From an uncultured Bacteroidota bacterium (lineage in GTDB: Bacteria; Bacteroidota; Bacteroidia; Flavobacteriales; Flavobacteriaceae), in contig CABYAF010000004.1 of assembly GCA_902516925.1 (NCBI GenBank), positions 1-64,000 of the forward strand: a stretch of DNA of 64,000 bases, given 5' to 3'. The notes beneath the pieces were generated by a model that was not told where the DNA came from, did no database searches, and saw only the letters and a list, made by a program, of their open reading frames with translations. Position 1 is the first letter of the stretch. Each line of letters begins with the position of its first letter. The position numbers and the translations under genes are program-made. Below, piece after piece: positions 10,206 through 20,337 of the stretch.

Positions 10206-10228
10206 AAAAAGCCCATAAAGGGCTTTTT
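10206..10228. terminator. Intrinsic, possibly bidirectional terminator between dnaB and the cold-shock gene
   Basis: AAAAAGCCC-ATAAA-GGGCTTTTT perfect inverted repeat between convergent genes. Confidence 0.85.
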
Positions 10229-10247
10229 AATATTGTAATAGGGGTGA

Positions 10248-10442
10248 TTAAGAAATAACTTTAACGTTAATTGCATTTAAACCTTTATTACCTTCTTTTA
10301 ATTCAAATTCTACTTTATCTCCCTCTGTAATCCTGTCAATAAGACCTGAAACATGAACGAAATGTTCTGTATCGTTATCATCTTCTTTAATAAAACCGTA
10401 TCCTTTGGTCTCGTTGAAGAATTTTACTAATCCTGTACTCAT
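10248..10442 (-). CDS. Cold-shock domain protein
   Basis: MSTGLVKFFNETKGYGFIKEDDNDTEHFVHVSGL; RNP1/RNP2 of CspA-type CSD. Confidence 0.95.
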   Translation of the reverse strand: MSTGLVKFFNETKGYGFIKEDDNDTEHFVHVSGLIDRITEGDKVEFELKEGNKGLNAINVKVIS

Positions 10443-10465
10443 AATTTAATTTTTAATAATTTTAG

Positions 10466-10495
10466 CGAAAATACTCTAATATTTTTATAAATCAA
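10466..10495 (-). promoter_or_regulatory. Putative promoter of the cold-shock gene: TTG-N19-TATTTTCG
   Basis: -33 TTG (10495-10493) and near-consensus -7 box (10473-10466) on the minus strand. Confidence 0.4.
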
Positions 10496-10511
10496 TTGAA
10501 TTTACAATTAA

Positions 10512-11592
10512 TTAACGTTTTAATAAATATGACTTGAGAAATTCATTGATGTCACCATTTAGTATATTTTCTGTATTCCCAGACTCAAAACCTGTCCTAA
10601 CATCCTTTACAATTTTGTAAGGATGGAGTACATAGTTCCTTATTTGAGACCCCCATTCAATTTTCTTTTTTGAATCTTCAATTTTCTTTTTCTCTTCATT
10701 ATTTTTTTGAATTTCAATCTCATAAAGTTGAGATTTAAGAAGCATCAGGGCCTTTTCCTTATTATCTAGTTGAGATCTTGTTTCAGAGTTTGTAATAGTA
10801 ATACCAGTTGGCTTATGTTTTAACCTAACAGCTGTTTCAATCTTATTTACACTCTGACCTCCAGCTCCTCCTGACCTCATTGTATCCCATGATAAATCTG
10901 AAGGATTAATTGTAACGTCTATTGTATCATCAACAAGAGGATAGACATAAACAGATGCAAAAGATGTATGTCTTTTAGCATTACTATCAAAAGGAGAAAT
11001 TCTAACAAGACGATGAACACCATTCTCTCCCTTAAGCCATCCAAATGCATAATCACCGTCAATTTGAATCGTAGCAGTTTTAATACCAGCAACATCACCA
11101 GATTGATTATTTATCTCTTTAATTTTGTAGTTGTTTTTTTCACTCCACATTAAATACATCCTTAAAAGCATTTCAGCCCAATCACAAGATTCTGTTCCTC
11201 CAGCTCCTGCAGTAATTTGAATAATTGCACTCATGGAATCTTCCTTTTTGTTTAACATCATTTTAAACTCTAAATCTTCTAAAGTTTTAAGAAGATCTGA
11301 ATAAGAGAGGTTTATCTCATCTTCAGTTAATTCATTATTAGCAAGGAAATCACCTAATACAATTATATCATCATATTTAGAATTTAAATTTTGAAAATCT
11401 AATAACTGCTTCTTAATAAACTGTATTTTTTTTAAAGTTTTTTCAGCAGCTTTAGGATCGGACCAGAAATTTGATTTGGAAGCTACTTCTTCTAAATCTT
11501 GAAGTTCTTTTTCTTTTGACTCTAGGTCAAAGATACCCCCTTAACGTATCAATACGTTTCTTAGTGACTTTAATATTTTCTTTTGAAAACAT
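10512..11592 (-). CDS. prfB: Peptide chain release factor 2, expressed by programmed +1 frameshift
   Basis: Start ATG at 11592 ([21 protein letters not shown]-stop); slippery AGG GGG TAT CTT TGA C, then +1 frame [32 protein letters not shown]... into the listed ORF with [19 protein letters not shown] (GGQ motif). Confidence 0.95.
11527..11541 (-). other. prfB programmed +1 ribosomal frameshift site
   Basis: Minus strand AGGGGGTATCTTTGA: SD-like AGGGGG, CTT slip codon, in-frame TGA at 11529-11527. Confidence 0.95.
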
Positions 11593-11650
11593 GCTCCAAA
11601 TTAATTATATGGATTCAAAAAAAAAAATTATATTTCTAAAAATATAAGTC

Positions 11651-14017
11651 ATGAAAAATATTCTTTTATCTCTATTAATGTTTTCAACATTTTCTTTCTC
11701 TCAAATTAATGAATATCAGGGTTTTATGAATTTTATCTATAATAATGATTCAGGTAAAATAATTTTAGATATTGAAGAGTTGGATAAAGATTTTTTATAT
11801 ATAAATTCTCTAAGTAGAGGGATTGGTAATAATGATTTGGGTCTTGACAGAGGACAATTAGGTAACTCACGAATAGTATACTTTACTAAAAGAGGTAACA
11901 AAATATTGCTAATTCAACCAAATATGCGCTATGTATCAAATTCATCTAATCCTCTTGAAAATAAAGCTGTTGAAGAGGCATTTGCTAGATCAGTTTTATT
12001 TGGATTTGAAATAATAGAAAAGACTAACAACTCATATAAAGTTGATTTAACACCCTTTTTAATTAAAGACGCACATGGTGTTAGTTCAAGATTAAAATAT
12101 TCAAATTCAGGAAGTTATTCTTTAAATAAATCTATGTCTGCTATAGATTTAGATAGAACAAAAGCTTTTCCTAAAAATATTGAGTTTGATGTATTGCTGA
12201 CATTTACAGGCATTCCTTCAGGTAATCTAGTCCGAAGTGTTACTCCTACAGCATCAAATATAACAGTTAATCAACATCATTCTTTCGTTGAACTTCCAGA
12301 TAACGAATATCACAAGAGAAAATTTGATCCAAGAAGTGGAAGTAATCCATTTATCATATATGACTATTCTACACCTATTGATGAAAAACTTGAGCAAAGA
12401 TTCATTGTAAGACACAGACTTAATAAAAAGTTCCCAGACAAAGAATTAAGTGAACCTATTGAGCCAATTGTTTATTACATTGATAATGGAACTCCTGAGC
12501 CAATAAAAACTGCTTTGATAGAAGGAGGAAATTGGTGGAATCAAGCTTTTGAAAATGCAGGTTATAAAGATGCTTTCAGAATAGAAGTTTTACCAGAGGA
12601 TGCTGACCCAATGGATGTCAGGTATAATTTAATACAGTGGATACATAGGTCTACAAGAGGCTGGAGTTATGGTGCAAGTGTTATCGACCCGAGAACTGGT
12701 GAAATAATAAAAGGTCAGGTTAGTCTAGGAAGTTTAAGAGTAAGACAAGATTATATGATTTTAAGTGGTTTAATTGATAATCCTCTTACTTCGGAGAATA
12801 AAAATTTAATTAAGGAAACAGCCCTTGATAGAATTAGACAGCTATCTGCTCATGAAATAGGACACACTTTAGGATTTGCGCATAATTTTTATTCTAGTGC
12901 AAATAGTAGGTCTTCCGTAATGGATTACCCTCACCCTAAAATTGACCTTATAAATGGTTCAATAAATATTAATGATGCTTATTCAAAAGATATTGGTCCG
13001 TGGGATATAGTTAGTGTAAAGTATGCATATTCAGATTTATCAAATCAAAAAGACGAAAGTAAAGAACTAAATAAAATCCTGGAGGATGCAATTAAAGATG
13101 GTCTTTATTTTTTAAGTGATTCTGATTCTAGACCAGTCGGAAGCGCAAACCCATATTCACACCTTTGGGATAATGGTTCTATGCCTTTCGAAGAACTTGA
13201 GAAGTTACTAAAGATCAGAAAAATAGCATTAGATAATTTAGATCTTGAAAACATTAATTATGGAGAGTCATACGATAGGATTGAAGATATTTTAGTTCCA
13301 ATTTATATGTTACATAGATATCAAATTGAGGCTACAGCAAAAGCAATTGGTGGGTTAAACTACCTTTATTTTGTTAAGGATAGCAATAATGAAGAAGTAA
13401 AGTTCGTTGATAAAGAATTACAAAAAAAATCTTTAGAATCACTTCTTAATGTTCTGTCTCCTCAGAATCTAGTGTTACCAAACAACTTAATAAATATACT
13501 AACTCCTAGGTCATTTAGGAATCCTAGGACAAGAGAGAATTTTATTTCAAAAACTGGTGTCACATTTGATTACATAAATGCTTCAAGTTCAGTGATTAAT
13601 CATACTATGACATTCCTTTTAAACCCTGAAAGATTAAATAGAATTAATCAACAAAATATGTTTGACAGCAACATACTTACTTTAGATAATTATCTAAAGA
13701 CCATTAGTAATTACATTTTTAGTAACAAGAAAATGAATAATTATGAATCCTCTGTAAATAATAATACTTCGTCATTATTTTTAGACCATCTATTTATGTC
13801 TTTCAATAATAAAAAGACCGATGACTTATCTAAATCTATCATATTATCAAATATTAAGTCTTTATTGAAGAAGCTCAAATCAAAGTCGACTGTCTTTAAT
13901 GATTTTTTAGTAAATAAGATTAACGGATTTATAACTAATCCAGATAAATACGTACCTATAAGTAAATCAAAAATTCCGGATGGTTCTCCTATTGGAGATT
14001 TTTCATTTGATTACTAG
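11651..14017 (+). CDS. Secreted zinc-dependent metalloprotease (DUF5117/DUF4953-like)
   Basis: Signal peptide; [13 protein letters not shown] zinc motif and SSVMDYP Met-turn-like segment; [23 protein letters not shown] characteristic of the family. Confidence 0.88.
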   Translation: MKNILLSLLMFSTFSFSQINEYQGFMNFIYNNDSGKIILDIEELDKDFLYINSLSRGIGNNDLGLDRGQLGNSRIVYFTKRGNKILLIQPNMRYVSNSSNPLENKAVEEAFARSVLFGFEIIEKTNNSYKVDLTPFLIKDAHGVSSRLKYSNSGSYSLNKSMSAIDLDRTKAFPKNIEFDVLLTFTGIPSGNLVRSVTPTASNITVNQHHSFVELPDNEYHKRKFDPRSGSNPFIIYDYSTPIDEKLEQRFIVRHRLNKKFPDKELSEPIEPIVYYIDNGTPEPIKTALIEGGNWWNQAFENAGYKDAFRIEVLPEDADPMDVRYNLIQWIHRSTRGWSYGASVIDPRTGEIIKGQVSLGSLRVRQDYMILSGLIDNPLTSENKNLIKETALDRIRQLSAHEIGHTLGFAHNFYSSANSRSSVMDYPHPKIDLINGSININDAYSKDIGPWDIVSVKYAYSDLSNQKDESKELNKILEDAIKDGLYFLSDSDSRPVGSANPYSHLWDNGSMPFEELEKLLKIRKIALDNLDLENINYGESYDRIEDILVPIYMLHRYQIEATAKAIGGLNYLYFVKDSNNEEVKFVDKELQKKSLESLLNVLSPQNLVLPNNLINILTPRSFRNPRTRENFISKTGVTFDYINASSSVINHTMTFLLNPERLNRINQQNMFDSNILTLDNYLKTISNYIFSNKKMNNYESSVNNNTSSLFLDHLFMSFNNKKTDDLSKSIILSNIKSLLKKLKSKSTVFNDFLVNKINGFITNPDKYVPISKSKIPDGSPIGDFSFDY

Positions 14018-14035
14018 TTTTTTTCTTTAAATTTG
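14006..14035 (+). promoter_or_regulatory. Putative promoter TTTG-N18-TAAATTTG upstream of the cysteine-synthase-like gene
   Basis: TTTG 14006-14009, TAAATTTG 14028-14035; matches the Bacteroidota -33/-7 architecture. Confidence 0.5.
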
Positions 14036-14055
14036 CACTTTATTCCCATGGTATA

Positions 14056-15096
14056 ATGTTACAAGACAATAAAGCGTACAATAATATTTTAGAGCTTATT
14101 GGTAATACACCTCTTATCAAACTAAATAAGATAACAGAGGATTTTCTTGGTACATATTACACCAAATATGAAGGATTTAATCCAGGTCACTCAAACAAGG
14201 ATAGAATAGCACTTCATATTTTAAATAAAGCTGAGAAAAAAAATATACTTAAAAAGGGCAATACAATAATAGAAACTACATCAGGAAATACTGGCTTTAG
14301 TTTAGCCATGGTCTCTCTTTTAAAGGGATATAAGTGTATTCTAGCTGTAAGTTCAAAAGCATCAAAGGATAAAATAAATATGATGCAATGTCTAGGTGCA
14401 GATATCTATGTATGTCCATCAAATGTTCCATCGGATGATCCTAGATCATATTATGAAGTAGCTAAAAGATTAAATAATGAAATCAAAGATTCTGTTTATA
14501 TAAATCAATACTTCAATCAATTAAATATTGAGGCTCATTATGAAACCACAGGTCCTGAAATTTGGAATCAAACAAATGGCGAAATAACCCACTTAATTGC
14601 ATGTAGTGGAACAGGAGGTACGATTTCGGGTATTGGGAGATATTTAAAGGAACAGAATAAAAATATCAGAATAATTGGTGTAGATGCATATGGCTCAATT
14701 CTAAAAAAATATCATGAAACAGGAGAAATTGATAAAAATGAAATCTATTCCTATAGAATAGAGGGACTTGGTAAAAATATAGTTCCATCTGCAACTGATT
14801 TCAAAATTATTGATAAGTTTGTTAAAGTCACAGATTCAGATAGTGCTCATATGTCTAGAGAAATTACTTTAAAAGAGGGTTTGTTTGTTGGTTACACGTC
14901 GGGAGCTGCCTTCCAAGCAGTAAAAATTCTAAATAATGAAAATGAATTCAAAAAAGACAGTCAGGTTGTTGTAGTTTTTCCTGATCATGGATCTAGATAC
15001 CTGTCTAAAATTTACTCAGATGAGTGGATGAATAATCAAGGATTTTATGATAGAAGCTTCTATCAACCCAAAAAGAACACAATTAATTATATATAA
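14056..15096 (+). CDS. PLP-dependent cysteine synthase / CBS-fold enzyme (candidate cysteate synthase)
   Basis: [56 protein letters not shown] fold type II. Confidence 0.88.
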   Translation: MLQDNKAYNNILELIGNTPLIKLNKITEDFLGTYYTKYEGFNPGHSNKDRIALHILNKAEKKNILKKGNTIIETTSGNTGFSLAMVSLLKGYKCILAVSSKASKDKINMMQCLGADIYVCPSNVPSDDPRSYYEVAKRLNNEIKDSVYINQYFNQLNIEAHYETTGPEIWNQTNGEITHLIACSGTGGTISGIGRYLKEQNKNIRIIGVDAYGSILKKYHETGEIDKNEIYSYRIEGLGKNIVPSATDFKIIDKFVKVTDSDSAHMSREITLKEGLFVGYTSGAAFQAVKILNNENEFKKDSQVVVVFPDHGSRYLSKIYSDEWMNNQGFYDRSFYQPKKNTINYI

Positions 15097-15100
15097 CATT

Positions 15101-16351
15101 ATGCAAGATTTATTTGATAAAATTTATAAAAACAAAGGTCCGTTGGGAAAATGGGCTTCAATAGCTGAAGGATATTTTGCCTTTCCAAAATTAGAAGGTC
15201 CTATATCAAATCGAATGAAATTTAATGGTAAAGAGGTTATTACCTGGAGTGTAAATGACTATTTAGGACTTGCAAATCATCCAGAGGTAAGAAAAGTTGA
15301 TGCCGATGCTGCAAAAGAATATGGGAGTGCATATCCTATGGGTGCAAGATTAATGTCAGGACATACTAAGTTTCATGAAAAGTTAGAGTCTGAACTTGCA
15401 GAATTTACTTCCAAAGAGTCTGCCTATCTTCTAAATTTTGGTTATCAAGGAATACTTTCAACGATAGATTCTTTAGTTTCTAAAAATGATATTATAGTTT
15501 ATGACATCGATGCTCATGCCTGCATTGTTGACGGAGTTAGACTACATTTAGGTAAAAGATTTACATATCAACACAATGATATGAAAAGTCTTGAAAAGAA
15601 TCTTGAGCGAGCTACAAAAATGGCAGAACAAACAGGAGGAGGAATTTTAGTAATTTCTGAAGGAGTTTTTGGAATGAGGGGTGAGCAAGGAAAACTTAAA
15701 GAAATAGTTCAATTAAAGAGAAAATTTAACTTTAGACTATTAGTTGATGATGCTCATGGTTTTGGTACACTTGGAAAGACTGGCGCTGGAGCAGGAGAAG
15801 AACAAGGTGTACAGGATCAAATCGATGTATATTTTGCTACCTTTGCCAAGTCTTTGGCGTCAACTGGAGCTTTCATCTCTGGTGATAAAGAGATAATCGG
15901 TTTTCTAAGATATAACATGAGATCACAAATGTTTGCAAAATCACTGCAAATTCAATTAGTAATAGGGGCTTTAAAACGACTTGAACTTCTTAAAACCAAA
16001 CCCGAATTAAAAGATAAATTATGGGAAAATGTAAATATGCTTCAATCTGGTTTAAAAGAGAGGGGCTTTGATATAGGATCAACTCAAAGTTGTGTAACTC
16101 CTGTTTATCTAGAGGGTAGTGTGCCAGAAGCTATGGCACTAGTTAGAGACTTAAGAGAAAATTATCAAATCTTTTGTTCAATTGTAGTATATCCTGTAAT
16201 CCCAAAAGGGTTGATTCTACTTAGATTAATTCCAACTTCATCTCATAATGAAGATGATATTAATGAAACACTTGATGCTTTTGCATCTATAAGGGAGAAA
16301 CTTGAAAATGGAGCATATAAAATTGCTTCTAAAGAGTTAGCAAAAGGCTAA
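15101..16351 (+). CDS. Alpha-oxoamine synthase family aminotransferase (candidate cysteate/serine acyltransferase)
   Basis: VNDYLGLANHPEV, YGSAYPMGARLMSGHTKFHEKLE, VDDAHGFGTLGKTGAG, FAKSLASTGAFISG; starts 4 nt after the upstream stop. ORF track start 15047 overlaps the previous gene; ATG 15101 preferred. Confidence 0.88.
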   Translation: MQDLFDKIYKNKGPLGKWASIAEGYFAFPKLEGPISNRMKFNGKEVITWSVNDYLGLANHPEVRKVDADAAKEYGSAYPMGARLMSGHTKFHEKLESELAEFTSKESAYLLNFGYQGILSTIDSLVSKNDIIVYDIDAHACIVDGVRLHLGKRFTYQHNDMKSLEKNLERATKMAEQTGGGILVISEGVFGMRGEQGKLKEIVQLKRKFNFRLLVDDAHGFGTLGKTGAGAGEEQGVQDQIDVYFATFAKSLASTGAFISGDKEIIGFLRYNMRSQMFAKSLQIQLVIGALKRLELLKTKPELKDKLWENVNMLQSGLKERGFDIGSTQSCVTPVYLEGSVPEAMALVRDLRENYQIFCSIVVYPVIPKGLILLRLIPTSSHNEDDINETLDAFASIREKLENGAYKIASKELAKG

Positions 16352-16352
16352 A

Positions 16353-17474
16353 TTAGTCATTCAACATTACTGGCATTACCAACATTGTGATAGACTCCTT
16401 AGAATTATCATCATCACCTACTGGTCTAATAATTCCTGCTCTATTGGGATGAGACATTGATAACGTAATAGTCTCTGAATCTAGGTTATTAAGCATTTCT
16501 ATTAAAAATTTAGAATTAAAACCAATACTCATGTCATCACCAGAGTATTGACATTCAAGATTTTCATCAGCCTTATTACTAAAGTCAAAGTCCTCAGCAC
16601 TAATATTTAATAGTGATCCTGCAATTTTCAGTCTAATTTGATTAGTTGTTTTGTTTGAGAATATACTAACCCTTCTTACAGAGTTTAAAAAGAGTTGTCT
16701 ATCAATAGTTAAAACGTTTGGGTTATCTTTCGGAATAACCGCTTCATAATTTGGAAATTTTCCATCAATTAGTCTACAAGTTATTGAGGATTTACCAAAG
16801 GTAAATTTTGCATTTGAATCATTATGCTGAATAGTTAGGTCTGAGTCTTCAGTTTGAAGAATACCTTTTAGAATTTGAAGAGGCTTCTTTGGTAGAATAA
16901 ATTCAGACACATTATTTGCAGTATATTCTGAGGTTTCAAATTTAACTAGCTTGTGGGCATCAGTAGCTACAAACTTAAGAGAATCACTGTTAAACTGAAA
17001 AAAAACACCACTCATAACTGGTCTTAAATCATCAGTGCCAGATGCAAAAATTGTTGAGTTTATAGCATTACCTAGGTAGGCACTATTTAATATTGTTTCA
17101 TGGGCATCAAGTATTTCAACTTGTTTAGGAAACTCACCACCCTCAAGATAAGCCAATGAATATTTACCATTGCTTGCACTAATTTCTATAGTATTATTAT
17201 CAGTTTTTATAAATGTTAAAGGCTGTTCTGAAAATGTTTTAAGAATATCAGTTAATAGCTTAGCAGATACCGCAATTCTATCATTAGAAGTTGATTCAAC
17301 ATCAATTTCGCTAGTCATTGTGGATTCAAGATCTGATGAGCTAATTGTTAGTTTATTATTTTCAATTTCAAATAGAAAATTATCAAGGATTGGGATGGTA
17401 TTCGTCGAGTTTATAACCCCACTTAAAATTTGAAGTTCCTTATATAAACTAGAGGATGAAACAATAAATTTCAT
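16353..17474 (-). CDS. dnaN: DNA polymerase III beta sliding clamp
   Basis: MKFIVSSSSLYKELQILSGVINSTNTIPILDNFLFE, DLRPVMSGVFF, TDAHKLV, MLVMPVML C-terminus. Confidence 0.96.
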   Translation of the reverse strand: MKFIVSSSSLYKELQILSGVINSTNTIPILDNFLFEIENNKLTISSSDLESTMTSEIDVESTSNDRIAVSAKLLTDILKTFSEQPLTFIKTDNNTIEISASNGKYSLAYLEGGEFPKQVEILDAHETILNSAYLGNAINSTIFASGTDDLRPVMSGVFFQFNSDSLKFVATDAHKLVKFETSEYTANNVSEFILPKKPLQILKGILQTEDSDLTIQHNDSNAKFTFGKSSITCRLIDGKFPNYEAVIPKDNPNVLTIDRQLFLNSVRRVSIFSNKTTNQIRLKIAGSLLNISAEDFDFSNKADENLECQYSGDDMSIGFNSKFLIEMLNNLDSETITLSMSHPNRAGIIRPVGDDDNSKESITMLVMPVMLND

Positions 17475-17485
17475 ATGTTTTTATT

Positions 17486-17493
17486 CAAATATA
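17486..17493 (-). promoter_or_regulatory. Putative -7 box (TATATTTG) for dnaN
   Basis: Exact TAnnTTTG on minus strand, 11 nt before the dnaN ATG. Confidence 0.4.
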
Positions 17494-17552
17494 TTTAATT
17501 GAAACTAGATTTCTCATTATTAATTCTAAAAGTTATCTACTAGATACAAACA

Positions 17553-18380
17553 CTAAAAATATACACTTACTACATCTCTGTAATTTAGTCCAAAAAGGGT
17601 ACTTGCACTCCCAACTGTTTGTGGATTACTTCTGTATATACTAAGCTGTAAATACCCTAGATTATTAAATAAAGCAAACTTCTTTCCATCTTCCTCTCTA
17701 TCTTTTTTTTCAAGACTAAAGTCTATTGCATCTGAGTAGTTTTTATGAATTTTTGAAAATTTTACATTTCTTGCATTAATTGTAAACGGTCTAGTCTTAG
17801 ATATTTCTTTAAATAGTTTCTCTGTAATATTTGTTATCACATTCCCGTAATTATCAATATATATAACACTTCCTAATATCTGATTCATTTCCTTATTTAT
17901 TACAGGTCTTAAATTTGTTATTTCTTTAATTGTTTTTATTTCAGATCCAACAACATTTAGGGGCCCTGACCTATTAATATGAGATGCAACTTTAACAAAT
18001 AATTCATCAGCAGATATATCATAATTATAATTACTGTGTAAATTGATTTCAACAATTTGATTAGGTTTTTTATCTCTAAAAATCAAAGAAAAAACACCAT
18101 TATCTGCTCCAATAAAAAAGCTTCCTTCATACATTATGGCAATGTGCTTATTTTCAGGAGTTAGTTCTGAATCAACGCTTAAAATATGAATTGTTCCTTT
18201 TGGAAAATCACTGAATGCTCCCTCAAGTACATATCCAGCTTCAGCTAGATTAAATGGACTTATATCATGGGTAATATCAACTATATTAATATTATCAATT
18301 TCACTAATTAATTTTGCTTTTAAAGAACTAACCGAATAGTCTTTATTTCCATAATCAGTAGTAAGTGTTATGATTGCCAT
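17553..18380 (-). CDS. SAM hydroxide adenosyltransferase (DUF62 / chlorinase-fluorinase superfamily)
   Basis: MAIITLTTDYGNKDYSVSSLKAKL, DITHDISPFNLAEAGYVLEGA, FIGADNGVFSLIF, YIDNYGNVITNI. Confidence 0.92.
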   Translation of the reverse strand: MAIITLTTDYGNKDYSVSSLKAKLISEIDNINIVDITHDISPFNLAEAGYVLEGAFSDFPKGTIHILSVDSELTPENKHIAIMYEGSFFIGADNGVFSLIFRDKKPNQIVEINLHSNYNYDISADELFVKVASHINRSGPLNVVGSEIKTIKEITNLRPVINKEMNQILGSVIYIDNYGNVITNITEKLFKEISKTRPFTINARNVKFSKIHKNYSDAIDFSLEKKDREEDGKKFALFNNLGYLQLSIYRSNPQTVGSASTLFGLNYRDVVSVYF

Positions 18381-18457
18381 TTAATTGATAAACTTTACAA
18401 AATTTATGTAAATTTGAATCAAATAATCTACTATAACAAATTTTTAAATATAATCTA

Positions 18458-19393
18458 TTGAGTGACCTTCAATTTGAATTAACAGATGTTGATCCGCAGT
18501 ATTTTTTTTCAAGAGATAACTTAGACTCCTTAAAATCAAGTTTTCCAAAAATAAAATTAGTTCAAAGAGGGCAGACCATTAAGGCTCTTGGTGATAAAAA
18601 TGAATTAAAAAAATTTGACAAAAAATTTAGAATTCTTCTTAATTATTATTCAGAGTTTAATTTAATGGACCCAGATGTTATCAATGATATAGTTATAAAA
18701 GATATAAAGTTTAATGGTTTCAAACCATCTTTAATCCTACATGGAGTTTCTGGTAAACCTATCTTAGCTAAGACAGTAAATCAAAAAAAACTTCATGATT
18801 CAATTGAATCTAATGATCTAATCTTTGCTGTTGGACCAGCTGGAACTGGAAAAACTTATACTGGTGTTGCTATGGCTGTCAAAGCTTTAAAAGAAAAAGA
18901 GATAAAAAAAATAATATTGACCAGACCTGCTGTTGAGGCTGGTGAAAATCTTGGATACCTTCCTGGTGACTTAAAGGATAAATTAGATCCCTATATGCAA
19001 CCGCTATATGATGCATTAACTGACATGATTCCTCGTAATAAACTTGAAAAATTTCTAGAAGATAGGACAATTGAAATTGCTCCTCTTGCATTCATGAGAG
19101 GTAGAACTCTTGACAATGCATTTGTTATCCTTGATGAAGCTCAAAATACCACACCAGCTCAAATGAAAATGTTTCTCACTAGAATGGGAATGAATGCTAA
19201 GTTCATGGTTACTGGTGATCCAGGTCAAGTAGACCTCCCAAGAAAGGAGAATTCTGGTCTTCGAGAAGCTATTAAAATTCTATCTAATAATAGAGGAATT
19301 AAAATAATTTATCTTGATGATAAAGATGTAATCAGACATCCTATTGTAAAGAAAGTTATTGACGCTTACAATAATGTTGAAAAAGATAGTTAG
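18458..19393 (+). CDS. PhoH family ATPase
   Basis: FAVGPAGTGKTYTGVAMAVKAL, LTRPAVEAGENLGYLPGDLKDKLDPYMQPLYDAL, FVILDEAQNTTPAQMKMFLTRMG; TTG start. Confidence 0.95.
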   Translation: MSDLQFELTDVDPQYFFSRDNLDSLKSSFPKIKLVQRGQTIKALGDKNELKKFDKKFRILLNYYSEFNLMDPDVINDIVIKDIKFNGFKPSLILHGVSGKPILAKTVNQKKLHDSIESNDLIFAVGPAGTGKTYTGVAMAVKALKEKEIKKIILTRPAVEAGENLGYLPGDLKDKLDPYMQPLYDALTDMIPRNKLEKFLEDRTIEIAPLAFMRGRTLDNAFVILDEAQNTTPAQMKMFLTRMGMNAKFMVTGDPGQVDLPRKENSGLREAIKILSNNRGIKIIYLDDKDVIRHPIVKKVIDAYNNVEKDS

Positions 19394-20337
19394 TGAATAG
19401 TATTTTTAAAACAGACTTTAGTTTTCCAGGTCAAACCTCCAAATATGAAGGTAAAGTAAGAGATGTATACACTATTAGGGATGATATGTTAGTTGTAATT
19501 GCCTCAGATAGGATATCTGCATTTGATATAGTTATGCCAAGGACCATTCCTAGTAAGGGACAAGTACTTAACCAGATCTCTGTTGAAATGTTAAACTCTA
19601 CTAAAGATATAATTGATAATTGGTTAATTTGTTCACCTGACCCAAATGTTTCAATTGGTCACAGGTTAAACCCAATTAAAATTGAGATGGTTATTAGAGG
19701 TTATCTAAGTGGTCACGCTGATAGATTATATAAATCAGGTAAAAGGAATATATGTGGAGTAAATTTACCCAATGGTCTTGTTTCAAATCAAAAATTTGAT
19801 GAACCAATAATTACACCCAGTACTAAAGCTGATATTGGCCATGATGAGGACATATCTAAAGATGATATATTGAAACAAAAAATTTTATCAATTGATCAAT
19901 ATGAAGAAATTGAAAAAGTTACTCACAAATTATTTCAAAGAGGAACCCAAATTGCAGAGAGGAGAGGGTTGATTTTAGTGGATACTAAATATGAGTTCGG
20001 ATATGATAATAATAATAAATTATTTCTAATTGATGAAATTCATACTCCTGATTCCTCTAGATATTTCTATGATGATGGTTATAAAGAGGCTATTGATAAT
20101 GGTATACCCCCAAAACAACTTTCCAAAGAATTTTTTAGACAATGGCTAATTAATAATGACTTTCAGGGAAAAGACAACCAACAGCTTCCAGAAATAACTA
20201 ATGAGATTATTGAAGATGTTTCTAATAGATATATTGAATTGTTTAATCTAATAACAGGAGATTCTTTTACTCCTAGAAAATCTAATAATATTTTAAGAGA
20301 TCTAGAAGCTAATATTATTAAATTTTTACCTATTTAA
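19393..20337 (+). CDS. purC: Phosphoribosylaminoimidazolesuccinocarboxamide synthase
   Basis: YEGKVRDVYTIRDDMLVVIASDRISAFDIVMP, KIEMVIRGYLSGHADRLYKSG, IDEIHTPDSSRYF. Confidence 0.96.
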   Translation: MNSIFKTDFSFPGQTSKYEGKVRDVYTIRDDMLVVIASDRISAFDIVMPRTIPSKGQVLNQISVEMLNSTKDIIDNWLICSPDPNVSIGHRLNPIKIEMVIRGYLSGHADRLYKSGKRNICGVNLPNGLVSNQKFDEPIITPSTKADIGHDEDISKDDILKQKILSIDQYEEIEKVTHKLFQRGTQIAERRGLILVDTKYEFGYDNNNKLFLIDEIHTPDSSRYFYDDGYKEAIDNGIPPKQLSKEFFRQWLINNDFQGKDNQQLPEITNEIIEDVSNRYIELFNLITGDSFTPRKSNNILRDLEANIIKFLPI

